A DNA stretch of 64,000 bases, from positions 682,001 through 746,000 of the forward strand of contig WFMF01000022.1 in the NCBI GenBank assembly GCA_011033025.1, in the 5' to 3' direction. The position numbers and the translations under genes are program-made. Positions 1-10,775 of the stretch are shown here, in pieces. This stretch comes from Beroe forskalii. Lineage: Eukaryota; Ctenophora; Nuda; Beroida; Beroidae. Below the pieces are notes generated by a model that saw nothing but the letters and a program-made list of their open reading frames with translations, had not been told where the DNA came from and made no database searches. The stretch's first letter is position 1. Each line of letters begins with the position of its first letter.

Positions 1-600
1 CAAAAGATACAGAACAATGCTGTGAGATTCATCTTCAACCTTAGTGGTAAAAGAAAATGGACCCCAATCAGTCCTTATTTGAAGGAACTTCATTTTCTGC
101 CAGTAGCTTATAGAGTGAAATTCAAAACTGCTCTCATAGTTTTCAAATGTATCAATAATTTAGCACCTAAATATTTAAGTGATCTTTTATCATTAAGAAA
201 CACTAAGAGAATAAGTGTCAGGTTAGATGATGACTTTTTTCTGCTGAGAATTCCCTCTAAATCTAATTTTTCAAGGACTGAAGGAGCATTTTGTTATAAT
301 GGACCAAGAATTTGGAATAGTTTGCCTTACTCCATAAGAAGTATACCTGATATTTCAGAGTTTAAAATTCGTTTGAAAACACACTATTTTGAATTGGCTT
401 TTAATGGTGTTTCGTGATTTTGAAACTTTTGGCTTTCTTAACACATCAGATATCATCCCTAGTGATTGTGACTCTATAGTAATCATAGTCTTTAGTTAAA
501 TTTAGGTCACGCTTAAATGGCTAAAATATTTCCCTCTCAGATATTTATTTGACAATGTCTAAGCGTGTAAGAAATGATTTAATTTATTTATTATTTATTT
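1..600 (+). mobile_element. LINE A family, 3' end (copy 1; cut by window start)
   Basis: The reading frame 1-414 is the C-terminal tail of a CR1/L2/Daphne-type LINE polyprotein, downstream of the reverse transcriptase: it contains 'LKELHFLPVAYRVKFKTAL' and 'NLAPKYLSDLL', followed by the 'GPRIWNSLPYSIRSI' block typical of these tails. The stop is at 415-417. A 3' UTR follows with a hairpin (CACGCTTA at 508-515 paired with TAAGCGTG at 560-567) and a short ATTT-rich tail at about 571-600. The same tail protein and hairpin recur at 5,700-6,285 and 60,100-60,745, which defines the family and its 3' end. The frame is intact, but the copy lacks its catalytic domains in this window. Confidence 0.85.
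508..567 (+). other. 3' UTR stem-loop of LINE A
   Basis: An 8-bp stem (CACGCTTA/TAAGCGTG) closes a loop of about 44 nt just before the ATTT-rich tail. It is shared with 6,204-6,258 and 60,653-60,712. In CR1/L2-like LINEs a 3' hairpin next to a short microsatellite tail is thought to be bound by the element's own reverse transcriptase; that role is inferred here. Confidence 0.6.
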
Positions 601-626
601 CACGTTCCTGCTAGTCAATTCTATAG

Positions 627-915
627 TTGCCAACCCCTTTAAGAGTCTTTTACACAAATGGTAATGGACTGATGAATAAGCTTCCAGAGCTGAAGGTACT
701 CCTCAATTCTGAGCAAGTAGACATTGCTTGTATAACTGAGACCCATTTCCACAAAGATGTTTTAGATGCAGAGATAAGTATTGCAGGATTCACTGTTTAT
801 AGAGGAGATAGAAATTTCAAACTTGATCGCACAAGAAGTAAATCTACAGAAATCAGTGAAGGTGGGGGTTCAGTTATATATGTCAAGAATAATATTCAAG
901 TAGTAGCATGTTTTG
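627..915 (+). pseudogene. LINE B APE-type endonuclease, N-terminal fragment
   Basis: The translation shows 'YTNGNGLMNKLPELKVLL', then 'DIACITETHF' and 'EGGGSVIYVKNNI'. These are the opening strands of an APE-like endonuclease; the TETH segment carries the catalytic glutamate. The frame is cut at about 915 by the insertion of LINE A and resumes at 6,286. The real start of ORF2 is missing, and the ATG at 627 is probably not the native start. Confidence 0.75.
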
Positions 916-935
916 AGTAGTATTCAAGAGTAGCA

Positions 936-1271
936 TGTTTTAATGCTCAATCAATCTGTAATAAAGTTTGTGGGACATTGGAAATGCTGAAGGAAAGAAA
1001 TATTGATATTTGTTGTTTAACAGAAACTTGGCTCAAGGCAAAAGATAAAGCAATATTATCAGAAATTCATGATTTTGGTTTTGAAATCATAAGCTGTCCT
1101 CAAAGGGGAAAAGGAGGTGGGGTAGCATTTTTGTTTGACCCTAAAAGAATTTCTGTGGATAGGCACATTGTCAAGGGTTTTAAATCATTTGAAGTCTCAG
1201 AGTGTTTGATTAAAACAGCCAAAGTTCCAACAAGAGTCTGTGTTATCTATAGGACTACACGTGCAAAATGT
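936..1271 (+). pseudogene. LINE A endonuclease, N-terminal part
   Basis: The frame reads 'VACFNAQSICNKVCGTLEML', then 'DICCLTETWL' (TETW motif with the catalytic glutamate) and 'KGGGVAFLF'. This is an APE-type endonuclease of the CR1/L2 group. The frame stops at the G-run at 1,272 and resumes after the C-run at 3,558. Removing the inserted transposon and one copy of AAATGT restores reading from 'VIYRTTRAKC' into 'KSNYEETKIVKFMEEF'. Confidence 0.8.
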
Positions 1272-3557
1272 GGGGGGGGGGGGGTCCACCGGCCAACGGC
1301 CAACCGTCTTAAAAATTTGGTGTTTCGGCCAATTGGCCGTTGGCCGGTTGGCCGTTTTTTCCCTTTTTCATCCCTGGTTTCGTCCAGAAGCATTATAGTT
1401 GAAAGTTGTGAGAGAAAAAGTTGTTACAATTTCTATAACTGACATTTTCCTGCTCATTTGATTGGTGGGGGGTGTCAAATGTGTCAATCAAGGTCATTGG
1501 AACCATCAAAATTTGCCCTCGTTCTTGAAGAAGGCCCAAGACTCCATACGTTTATATAATGCTGTTTTATGTTGCCCAAATCAACTTTTGAAAGTTGTTA
1601 ATGGTCTAGGATATGTAGTTTTAACCCTTGATAAGTTCAAGTGTAGACCATCCCTACTGTAAGGTTCTTCCCTTATAGTCTTATAAATCCATTCCAGTAT
1701 ATAGTCACATTGTCTTATCCCTGATTCCCTGCCACGCCTGGAACTATTTCCTGTTCATGTATGAAACGAATGATTCTATTGACTGTCTCCCTGCATGTAT
1801 ATGACCTAGAGATGACATTCACGAGCCCTTGCCAGCTTGCCTAGCAGTCCTAAATAGTTTATGCAGTCCAAGTACTAAGGCCTTATAGTTTGCAATGATT
1901 CCTAGGATTGGCTCGGGCCTTTTTGTAGTGCAGCATGCAATTCATTTGACCCTCCGACAATACACCCCCCAACACTTGATCTATAAGACATGTAGTCAGG
2001 AAGCTGTCAGCAGTAGGACTGGAGTAGTTCCGGATGAGGATCTGGATCCTCTCGTTCCTCCTTGTTTCCAGGGCAGATGGCTTGAACACGTCTCCTCTGT
2101 AGGCACGAAACATCTTGGATCAGGAGAGGTTCATCCCACTTAACGACCTTGAATAAGCTGTGGATTATTGCGTTTGATCTGTGTTGATTCATCGATGAAT
2201 GCAATGTCAGGGGGGGGGGGGTTAAATGTCGCTGCAATCCTCGAACTGTGATGTTTGATCCTGCGCTATTCTCTACAGATTTGCTGTACTGAAGTAGGTG
2301 ATGTAATGTTGGGGGTTAAATGTCCCTTAACCGGTTTTATGGTGCTCTAAGCAGAGGAAGCACCTGGCCACCTGGTCAGGGTGAATTCCCCCTTTGCAGA
2401 TGTGTACGGTAACAGTGAGACCCTCATTAACCATAAGGTGTCCAATGATACATTGATGAGGTGCCTAGAGAGATAGAGGAACTATCTGGTAAAGGAAGGG
2501 ATCTGTTGTAGCTTGGGGACCAGATTTACCATCATATCCAGGATGTGCAGGCTAGGCAATTCGTCTCTAGGCACCAAGGTTTGCACCCAGGTAAAGGGAT
2601 AGATCTTTGTGCAGCAGGAGGGGGAGTTGGTGGTTTCTGAAACATTCGATTGGGATGGACAAGGAATCCATTGGCTAGGGCCAGGAGCTGCAAGACAGGA
2701 TGAAAATACTGAGGAGGAGACTGGATACAAGACTCAGAACGAAGTTGAGGAGCAGTGGCTGATCAAGAGGAAGTTGAGGAGGAGGCCAAGGCACTAAGGC
2801 GGGACAGGGCTGAGGAATCCAAGGTACTATAGTGTGAGGCACTGAGGCAGGGCGACTATATGGGCAGGGGCACTTTCAGGGCTAAATTGGGGCAAAGAGG
2901 GCTGTACTGGAAAGAATGACGTTGGAAGAATGAAGTCAGGAGGTGAAGCTGAAGGAAGCACTGGTGTTGAAGGAGGTAATATAAGTCGTGGAAAGGTGAT
3001 ATCAGTGTTTGAAACTGGAAAGGCCCCGGAATTGGAAGCATGAGTGGATTTAACTGGTTGCAGGGCCTTGAGGTTGACAGAATTCTGGGAAGCCAACTTT
3101 AGCTCCAATAGTCCAATGTCAGGACTCTGTGCCGCAGTCTTAATTGGCAAGCCCTTTCATCAGAATTAAGGAGCCCTCATGCAAGGAGTTTTTTAAGCAC
3201 TCAAGTACTTTCCTGGCCACTGGAACATATTCAATACCTCTTGGTGAACCTATTTAGATGTTAACAGTAGGATGATCCTGGTCCATGAGTTGCTAAAAGT
3301 AATAGACTACGAAAATGAGCTAAATTATCTTTAATATCACATTTTTTCGTGATTTCGATATTAGTGTCTTCAAATGTACTCAGATGTGTTCTTAGAACAA
3401 TTACAAGCAACTTTCTCTCTGGGAGTTTTTTGATTGGACCCCCCTAAAGAGCGTAAATATCAAAAATAAAAAAACGGCCAACCGGCCAACCGTCTAAAAA
3501 ATTTCCAATTTCGGCCAATTGGCCGTTGGCCGTTGGCCGGTGGACCCCCCCCCCCCC
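1272..3557. mobile_element. Poly-G-ended DNA transposon with 6-bp target duplication (AAATGT)
   Basis: The element starts with 13 G (1,272-1,284) and ends with 13 C (3,545-3,557). Identical AAATGT copies flank it (1,266-1,271 and 3,558-3,563). Beyond the G-run the ends share TCCACCGGCCAACGGCCAA. The next about 36 bp (starting CCGTCT and ending CGGCCAATTGGCCG) lie in direct, not inverted, orientation at the two ends, as if one end had been flipped between its GGCCAA repeats. No transposase was recognised, so it is probably non-autonomous. A related design with a 6-bp duplication occurs at 22,471-23,078. Superfamily unassigned. Confidence 0.8.
2827..3270 (-). pseudogene. Decayed coding-like segment inside the poly-G element
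   Basis: On the minus strand, one frame reads 'GSPRGIEYVPVARKVLECL' and continues through 'HEGSLILMKGL' (about 3,150-3,255). After a one-base shift it continues as 'IKTAAQSPDIGLLELKLAS' into a proline- and serine-rich stretch ending near 2,827. The continuity across the shift suggests a former protein-coding sequence carried by the element. No family was recognised, and chance open frames cannot be excluded. Confidence 0.35.
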
Positions 3558-4670
3558 AAATGTAAAAGCAACTATGAAGAGACCAAAATTGTTAAGTTTA
3601 TGGAAGAATTTGAAAAATATCTTGAAGAAGTTGTAGAAAAGAATGGTGCACCAATGATATGTGGTGATTTCAATTTCCATGTTGAGAATAGAGAAGATCA
3701 AAATGCTAAAAAGTTCATAGCTTTATATGAAAGTAAAGGCTTCCAACAACATGTAAGTGAACCAACTCATATCTCAGGAGGAACCTTAGATCTTTTCTTA
3801 ACTTTGAAATCAGGAGTAGATAGTTTGCCTATCAAAGATGTTGTTGTTGAAGTTGACATCAGACCATCATCTTGTCTTCCTTGATATACCAGGCCATAAT
3901 AGTCCCCTTCAAGTCAGTAAAGGCAAGGCTTTTGAAACAAAAGATGTAAGGGAATTCAAGAAAATTGATATAGAAGAGTTTCGACATGACTTGTTTTGCT
4001 CTTTGAGTATGGCAGATCTTAAATCAGTTGATGAGGCTGTTGATGTGTATCAGAAAACAACAGAATATGTGCTAGATAAGCATGCACCATACACTACCCG
4101 GAATTTCAAAATAGGTAAATCACCTTGGTGGAATAGTAACTGTGCAGCTGCTAAAGTTGAAATGAGAAAAGCTCAGAGAAAGTTCTATAAGAACAAAGAT
4201 GACACTGAAGCCAGGGAAATTTATAATGAGAAGTGTATTGACAAAGCCATCATAATAAATAGGGCAAGGAACCTGTATTTCAATGAAAAACTTAGTTCCA
4301 GTCAAGGAAACCCAAGGGCAACATATAAGGTTCTGAACCACCTGCTAGACAAGGAATATGGTGTTAATAAATTGCCAAAATGCCATAGTGATGAGATATT
4401 AGCTGAGGACTTCAAGAAATTCTTTGATAAAAAAGTCAAAGACATCTATAAAAATATAGAGGAGAATTTGTCAACCTTGAAATGTCCTGAAACTGGAAAT
4501 GATGATGGGCATGATCAACAGAAGTGCAACAAGCTTTCTGTATTTCGAGAAGTTTCTGTAAAGGAGCTTATGGAATTAGCGCAGGATCTGACAGATAAGT
4601 CATGTGAACTAGATACCTTGCCAATCTGGCTATTCAAGGCTTCCTACCAGAACTAATAGATACAATTCCA
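3558..4670 (+). pseudogene. LINE A endonuclease C-terminal part and linker
   Basis: The frame starting at 3,558 gives 'APMICGDFNFHV' (GDFN motif) and 'HISGGTLDLFLT'. After a one-base shift near 3,860 it continues with 'TSDHHLVFLDIPG' (SDHH motif containing the catalytic histidine). These are standard APE-endonuclease landmarks in the right order. The linker follows, with 'SPWWNSNCAAAKVEMRKAQR', typical of the region between endonuclease and reverse transcriptase. Two further shifts at about 4,640 and 4,675 separate it from the reverse transcriptase. Confidence 0.8.
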
Positions 4671-4674
4671 CTTT

Positions 4675-5964
4675 ATTGTTAATGAGTCATTGAGAACAGG
4701 GAATTTTCCATCACAACTTAAAAGAGCTCTTATAAGACCAAGCTTGAAGAAATCAAATCTTGATTCAGATGTTCTCAGTAACTATCGACCTGTCAGTAAC
4801 ATTCCCTACATTTCCAAACTCCTTGAAAAAGTTGTGCATAGTCAGCTCATTGAGTTCCTAGATAGTGAAAAGCTGTTCTCTAACTATCAGTCTGCCTATC
4901 GCAAGTTTCATAGTTGTGAAACTGCTGTTCTTAAGATACAGAATGATCTGCTGATGATGATGGACAAAAGAAATAATGCTGTGCTGCTGCTTGACTTAAG
5001 TGCAGCATTTGATACAATCAATCATGACATCTTACTTCAAAGACTGAAAAAGTGCTATAGATTAGATGGCTTAGTTATCCAATGGCTTCGATCATACCTC
5101 TCAGATAGAAAATTCCAGGTAACAGTCAATGGTTGCTACTCTTCTGAATGTGAACTGAATATTGGTGTGCCTCAAGGGTCAATTCTTGGACCACTTTTGT
5201 TTATTTTATATACCAAAGGGCTTGAAAGAATAGTGACAAAGTATGGATTTTGCATTCATTTGTACGCAGATGATACTCAGATCTATTTTGCGTTTGATGT
5301 TGATTCTGAGAATCCTGATCTGACAAATATACAACTATGTCTTGAAGAGGTTAAGAATTGGATGACAATTAACTTTATGAAGCTCAATGATGATAAGACA
5401 GAATTCCTCGACATAGGTTACTATGTTAGTCCTATCAAGGAGCTCAATCTTGGTCACAATTTTGGTGAAATACAACTGTCCCCAGCATTACATGCCAAGA
5501 ATCTTGGCTTTTATTTTGATCATCAGCTAGATTTGAGTGAGCAAATCAAGGTAATCTCTCAGATTTGCTACCTCAATCTGAGAGATCTCAAACGGATAGG
5601 ATCGAAACTCAGTCATGAATTGAAAGTTCAGCTTGTCCATTCAAATATTCTTTCTGTTATTGACTATTGCAATGCATCATATGGAGGACTGACACAGAAA
5701 AACATCCAAAAGCTCCAAAAGCTCCAAAATAATGCAGTTCGATTCATTTTCAGATTAACAGGAAAGAAAAAATGGGTGCATATCAAACCTTATCTTAAAA
5801 AACTTCACTTCCTACCAGTTGAATTTCGGATTAGATTCAAAATAGCTCTTTTGGTGTTCAAATGTCTGAATAATTTAGCTCCCCAATACCTTCAGGAACT
5901 TATTTCATTGAGAGATGTGAAGAATGTTAGTCTAAGATTAGATAATGACTTTTTATTTACTTAA
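4675..5964 (+). pseudogene. LINE A reverse transcriptase
   Basis: A frame of about 424 codons with reverse transcriptase motifs in order: 'LSNYRPVSNIPYISKLLEKV', 'LLLDLSAAFDTINHDILL' (first catalytic aspartate), 'GVPQGSILGPLLFILYTKGL' and 'YADDTQIYF' (catalytic YADD). A C-terminal tail matching copies 1 and 3 follows. The YADDTQIY form is typical of the L2/CR1/Jockey side of non-LTR elements. Compared with copy 1, the final exposed tail is shifted after 'LDNDFLFT' at 5,964 and continues in another frame to about 6,134. Confidence 0.85.
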
Positions 5965-6203
5965 AGTTCCTCTGCCATCACGTCTGTTAAAAAACAGGGG
6001 CATCTTTCTGTCATATTGCTCCCAAGATATGGAATAATTTGCCTTATAGCATAAGATGTAGTACAGAATTGGGAACATTTAAGAAATTGCTGAAGACTTT
6101 CTATTTTGACATGGCTTTTGATGCAATTGAATGATATGGGCCAGATATTGAATTTAGTCATATGATCATATTGATCTGGTATTTTTTGTAGTATTTTGGT
6201 GGT

Positions 6204-6258
6204 CACGCTTGAATGGCATAATATTTCCGAAGGTTTTATTAGTAAGTGTCTAAGCGTG
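6204..6258 (+). other. 3' UTR stem-loop of LINE A (copy 2)
   Basis: CACGCTT at 6,204-6,210 pairs with AAGCGTG at 6,252-6,258. The loop sequence differs from copy 1 while the stem is kept, which is what selection on the hairpin would give. An ATTT-rich tail follows, then LINE B resumes at about 6,286. Confidence 0.6.
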
Positions 6259-6285
6259 TAATAAGTACTTTTGATTTATTTATTT

Positions 6286-7551
6286 ATTATTTAGAAGAAG
6301 AATCACACCATTCAGCTTATGACTCTACATCTGTTATCATTCATACTGCAATAGGGAAAATCATGGTTGGCTGCTTCTATCGTTCACCTTCACTGAATGA
6401 TAATCAGAACTCTGTATTTTATGACTACTTTTTCCAAGAAGCTTCAGGCAATAACCAAATGGAAAAGATTTTGTTAGGAGATTTCAACTGTCCTGACATC
6501 TCTTGGCTGTCTTGCAACATCATTGGACCAAAAAACTCAATTGATAATAGCATCAAAGTGCAGCAGAAGTTTGCAGAGGGGATTCATGAGGTTGGATTAT
6601 CATGGCTTGTTACTGATGAAAAAGACACGATGTAAAAAGTGGGTGATACAATCCAGGAGAGTACAATTGACCAGATATTCTTGTCTGAGGATTCACTCTC
6701 TAACAACTTCAAGGTCTTTTCTCCTCTTGGTAAGAGTGACCATGTTTCATTGATAGTGGATCTGAACGTCATGAAAATTGATCATGGTCACTCAAGCGAA
6801 ATTGACGATGTTAGAAGAAATTGGTCAAAGATGGATCTGAAAGACATTCTTGAAGTCTCAAATAGCATTGATTGGGAATTTCAGAAAATCCAGACTTGAT
6901 GAATGCTGATCAAATGTGGGAAGAAATTCATAGTAAATTATTGAAGATCACTGATTCCATTCCTCAATGCCATGATAATAACTTGTACTCTGAAGACCAT
7001 GATCAGAAAAACATTCCATGGTTGAACTCCTCCTTGAAGCGTGCTATTAGATCAAAAAACAAATCTTGGGGGATATTTAATGCAACTCCTACTATTGAAA
7101 ATCTAAATGCAGCTCTCATAAAGCAAGGTGAATTGGATTCAGTTGAATCTAAGGCTAAACTTAAATATGAGAGACTGATCACAAATGACCTAAAGCACAA
7201 CTCCAAGGCATTTTATTCATATCTACGATCTAGAAGGAATGTTAAGTCAGTTGTAACAATGCTGAAAAAAACTGATGGATCAATGACATCAAGTGACAAA
7301 GAAACTGCTGAATGTTTTGCTGATGGATTTTGTTCGGTGTTCACACATGAACCATATGGTCCACTGCCAGAATCTTGCTACAAACAGCTGATAAGATCAT
7401 TTCTGATGTTGGAATTTCAGAAGAAGATGTGGTTAATGAATTGAAGTCTTTGAATATATTCAAAAGCTCAGGTCCAGACAATGTACATCCTAAGTTGCTA
7501 AAAGCCCTTGCTGAAAACCCCAACTTTGTGAAGATACTTACACTGCTGTAT
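6286..7551 (+). pseudogene. LINE B endonuclease C-terminal part and linker
   Basis: The translation shows 'GKIMVGCFYRSP', then 'EKILLGDFNCPDISWL' (GDFN motif), 'STIDQIFLS' and 'GKSDHVSLIVDLNV' (SDH motif). This is the second half of a CR1-type APE endonuclease. The linker contains 'IPWLNSSLKRAIRSKNKSW'. It shifts frame near 6,630, 6,895 and 7,440, and is cut at 7,551 by the foldback element. The first half of the same domain is at 627-915. Confidence 0.8.
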
Positions 7552-8417
7552 TAGGGTGTAACAGAATTTCCCGACTTTGGCAATTCAAAATGCCTGGGGT
7601 ATTTTCATAGGACACAAGAAAAACAAAAATCGAAAAAATTTTGGAAAAAATTATTTTTTTGGGCTCGCCAGATGGCAAAAACTTTTTTGCTTGTTAATTA
7701 TAAAGGCAAATTCCTTGGGTGCATTACCTCAGAAACTGCTTGTTTATGTAACTTCTCGTTGTGTTCATCGTTTTCTACAGGTATGAAAATGGGGGTATAG
7801 GTCAAAGAATTATGCTTCTATCTAGTTCAGGGGCTGAGATATGGCCGATTTTCGTGTGCCCATATATGGTCAATGACCATATATGGTCATAACTTTAACG
7901 CATAATAACTTTTTACTCAAAAGAGATAGCAACAAAATTTTTGAATTTTTGTATAGTAAGTTATACCCAAAGAACACGGTTTGGCGATCAGAATTACTTT
8001 AAAGTCATCAGAAGTGACCGAATGGCAATATATGCCAATTTTGGCTTCATCAGAATTGCCATATTTTGCCATTCGGCCACTTCTGATGACTTAAAAATTC
8101 TGAATACCAACCGTGTTCTTTGGTATGACTTACTATACAAAAATTCAAAATTTTGTTGCTATATCTTTTGGTTAAAAGTTATTACGCGTTAAAGTTATAC
8201 TATATGGTCATTGACCGCTATATGGGCATACAAAAAAGGCCATATCTCAGCCCCTGAACTAGATAGAAGCATAATTTCGACTATACCCCCATTTCATACC
8301 TGTAAAAAAATAATTTTTTTCAAAACTTTTCGATTTTGTTTTCCTAGTGTCCTAGGCTGTATGAAAATACCCCAGGCATTTTGAGTTGTCTAAGTCGGGA
8401 AATTCTGTTCCACCCTA
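7552..8417. mobile_element. Full-length foldback MITE, 9-bp target duplication CTGCTGTAT
   Basis: The ends TAGGGTGTAACAG and (reverse complement) TAGGGTGGAACAG are inverted. The inversion continues through almost the whole 866 bp: for example 'ctgaactagatagaagcat' near 8,255 mirrors 7,815-7,835, and 'tatggtcattgacc' near 8,200 mirrors about 7,870. CTGCTGTAT occurs directly before (7,543-7,551) and after (8,418-8,426). A 9-bp duplication points toward a MULE-like mobiliser; this is inferred from duplication length only. No coding capacity was seen. It interrupts LINE B between linker and reverse transcriptase. Confidence 0.85.
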
Positions 8418-8426
8418 CTGCTGTAT

Positions 8427-9933
8427 AATAAATGTATTAGTGAGCAAAAGATCCCTCAGATATGGAAAGTTGCAAATGTTATCAGTCTACACAAGAAAGA
8501 TAGCAAGACAGATCCTCTCAACTATAGACCAGTGTCCTTAACGTGTATTCTATGCAAATTTATGAGAAATTTATAAGAAATCATGTTTTAGAATTTGTTA
8601 GGGATGATATTAGTGAACAACAACATGGTTTTGTTGACAGCAAATCATGTTTATCAAACTTATTGGAAACTGTTGATGCCATAATTGATCTGTTAGACTC
8701 AGGGTACCCTGTAGACTTGTTTTACTTTGATTTTTGCAAAGCTTTCGACACTGTTCCTCACCACAGGCTTCTCACTAAGTTAGAAAACTATGGCATCAAG
8801 GGCTCCACATTATCTATTATTAGAGATTTTCTTAGTGAACGGTCGCTACGTACTTGTGTCAGGGGAAACTATTCATCTCTTAGGAAAGTTCTTTCTGGAG
8901 TGCCACAGGGATCAGTTTTAGGTCCTTTGTTATTCATTCTATTTATCAATGATCTTCCTGACAGTATCCATAACCTAACGAAGTTATTTGCAGATGATCT
9001 GAAACTTATTGTTAATGCAAGCAGTAACAACAAAGAAACTGTTGACATTGACCTTAAATCCCTTGAGAAGTGGGAATCTTTGTGGCTTCTTAAGTTTAAT
9101 ACTAAAAAGTGTAAAGTCATGCATTTTGATTATAATAGTAATCCTCTTAATGAATACAGTTTAGATGAAGTTGTTTTAGAAAGTGTTAAATCTGAGAAAG
9201 ACCTTGGTGTTGTTGTAAATAACCAACTAAAATGGACTGAAAACATAAACTCTTGTATTAAAGATGCAAATAGAATGATTGCATGGGTAACTAGAAATAT
9301 TCTAAACCGTGAGCCAGCTATTTTGACACGTATTTACAAGACTTTAATAAGACCTAAGCTAGAGTATTGTGTCCAAATTTGGAATACAAGTATTTGTCAT
9401 GGAAATTGGTCAATCATTTTAGAGCTCGAATCTATACAGCGTAGATTTACTAGATTAGTTAATGATATTGGCCTTCTACCATATAGTGAACGTTTGAAGA
9501 AACTTAATCTTACAACTCTAGGTGAAAGAAGATTAAGAGGAGATCTAATTGAGACATATAAAATCTTAAATGGTAAAGTTCAATATGGAGCCAATTTATT
9601 TAGACTTAGTAGGTCAAAAAGAACATTTTATATCAAATTGATCATTCTAACGACTCTAATGTTCGTAATTTGAGGGCACATTTTCTACCTGAAAGGGTAC
9701 GTAATTACTGGGACATTTTACCTGACTATGTAAAGTTCTCTGATGATGTTAATTCATTTAAGGGCAACTTAGAAGCTTTTAAGAAAGAGTGTTCACATGA
9801 GAACGTTAACAATTATTGGCATGTTTCTAATTTGATATTAGATAAGATTGAAGGGAAAAATTACCTAGAAAATAAATTGAAGTTTAATAACTTTTTGATG
9901 GAGAATAAGTTTGTGGCAAAAAGGAAGGAATAA
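8427..9933 (+). pseudogene. LINE B reverse transcriptase and C-terminal tail
   Basis: After the foldback insertion the frame reads 'LNYRPVSLTCILCKFYEKFI' (with a shift near 8,540), 'VDLFYFDFCKAFDTVPHHRL', 'GVPQGSVLGPLLFILFINDL' and 'FADDLKLIV'. This is a CR1-like reverse transcriptase with both catalytic aspartate blocks. The downstream region shows 'SEKDLGVVVNNQLKW', 'LIRPKLEYCVQIWN' and, after a shift near 9,650, the tail 'RAHFLPERVRNYWDILPDYV'. The stop is at 9,931-9,933. This long frame is only lightly damaged, so the element is fairly young. Confidence 0.85.
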
Positions 9934-10690
9934 ACACTTATGTAAAACCAAGTAATATCATGTGATTTTTTTCATTTATTTGGTGACCTATTTATTTCCT
10001 ATTTATTCATGATATGTCCAGCTGAGTAGCATTTCTACTATTATAGCATTTTCTAGCTATCCTGGTATTTGCTTATTAAACTTGTTCATTTTGTTTCAGT
10101 ATTCCTTATTACTATTATCCAGGAATTTGCTTAAACAATTTAATTCATTAATTTATTATTATTTATTTTCAAGCAAATTTTATTTGACCAACTATTTATT
10201 TAATCATGTAGGTAGGTATTTATTTTATTCAATGGATTGTGAATACCTTGCGAAGGTATGTTATATAAGCTTATAAGAGATACAAAAGTTGTGAGTATTT
10301 ACTTATTTTGGACACCTTGGATATAAGGTGTGGAAACGAAGGATGAAGTCTATTAGCTAATTTTCATAGAATGAATCGAGTTATTTTATAGTAAAATCAT
10401 TATATTTTGCCAACTGATTTCAGGACTTCAATCTTGTTGCTGTTCATGCTGGTTAGCTCCTTGAAGTTTTGAAGAGATGCCTCTATCTAAATGAATTCAT
10501 TTAGTTGGTTGAATTGAACATTTAATTTGATCATTTTACATTTACTCTGGTTTGAAAATTTTCGTTTTTCCCTGCAAGTAGAGGGTGTGTGTCACAAGTT
10601 TGAGGTTTTTAGTTCTATTTGTATATAAGTTTTAAGTTATGTTTGAAGTGATTGATCATTGATGCAGTGAAAGACAAATCTCAAAAATGA
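9934..10690. other. LINE B 3' UTR and AT-rich DNA
   Basis: AT-rich sequence with repeated 'tatttattt'-type runs between 9,970 and 10,220, consistent with a LINE 3' region. From about 10,290 to 10,690 I see no gene or recognised repeat. Confidence 0.4.
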
Positions 10691-10702
10691 TATCAAACCC
10701 AC

Positions 10703-10775
10703 ACACTATGTATACCACTAATCGACTGACAGTTTCGAAATTAAATATTTCTTCTTCAGGATCTCCACATAGTGT
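10703..10775 (-). ncRNA. Hammerhead-like ribozyme motif (Penelope-type, type I)
   Basis: On the minus strand the order is: outer stem I (ACACTATGT), core CTGAAGA, stem II (GAAAT/ATTTC around loop ATTTA), GAAA, a 3-bp stem III (A-U, C-G, U-A with a GUC loop) and GUC. Then comes GAT, pairing with ATC before the core, and the second outer stem I strand ACATAGTGT. This is the arrangement of minimal type I hammerheads found in Penelope-like element terminal repeats. One extra A lies between the core and stem II, so activity is uncertain. Predicted cleavage is between 10,723 and 10,724. Confidence 0.5.

Larger units (their letters stand above)
921..6285 (+). mobile_element. LINE A (CR1/L2/Daphne-like) copy 2, inserted in LINE B
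   Basis: A nearly complete LINE with endonuclease, reverse transcriptase, C-terminal tail, 3' hairpin (6,204-6,258) and an ATTT-rich tail ending at about 6,285. It interrupts LINE B. A poly-G-ended DNA transposon (1,272-3,557) later split its endonuclease. At the 5' junction the host text 'agtagcatgtttt' and the LINE A text 'agtagcatgtttt' nearly repeat each other (901-914 and 931-943), compatible with a microhomology-aided 5' junction. No long target duplication is visible. Frame breaks at about 3,860, 4,640, 4,675 and 5,965 show it is inactive. Confidence 0.82.
601..9960 (+). mobile_element. LINE B (CR1-like), split by two later insertions
   Basis: A CR1-group non-LTR retrotransposon in three pieces: endonuclease N-terminus (627-915), endonuclease C-terminus plus linker (6,286-7,551) and reverse transcriptase with tail (8,427-9,933). 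The first gap is LINE A; the second is the 866-bp foldback element at 7,552-8,417. Across the first gap the protein reads from 'VKNNIQVVACF' into 'EESHHSAYDSTSVII', a normal join for this endonuclease. Across the second it reads from 'AENPNFVKILTLLY' into 'NKCISEQKIPQIWKVANV'. Several frameshifts remain (about 6,630, 6,895, 7,440, 8,540 and 9,650), so this copy is dead. It begins right after the tail of the LINE A copy at 1-600 and is 5'-truncated. The 3' end is not sharply defined; AT-rich UTR-like sequence runs to about 10,290. Confidence 0.8.
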
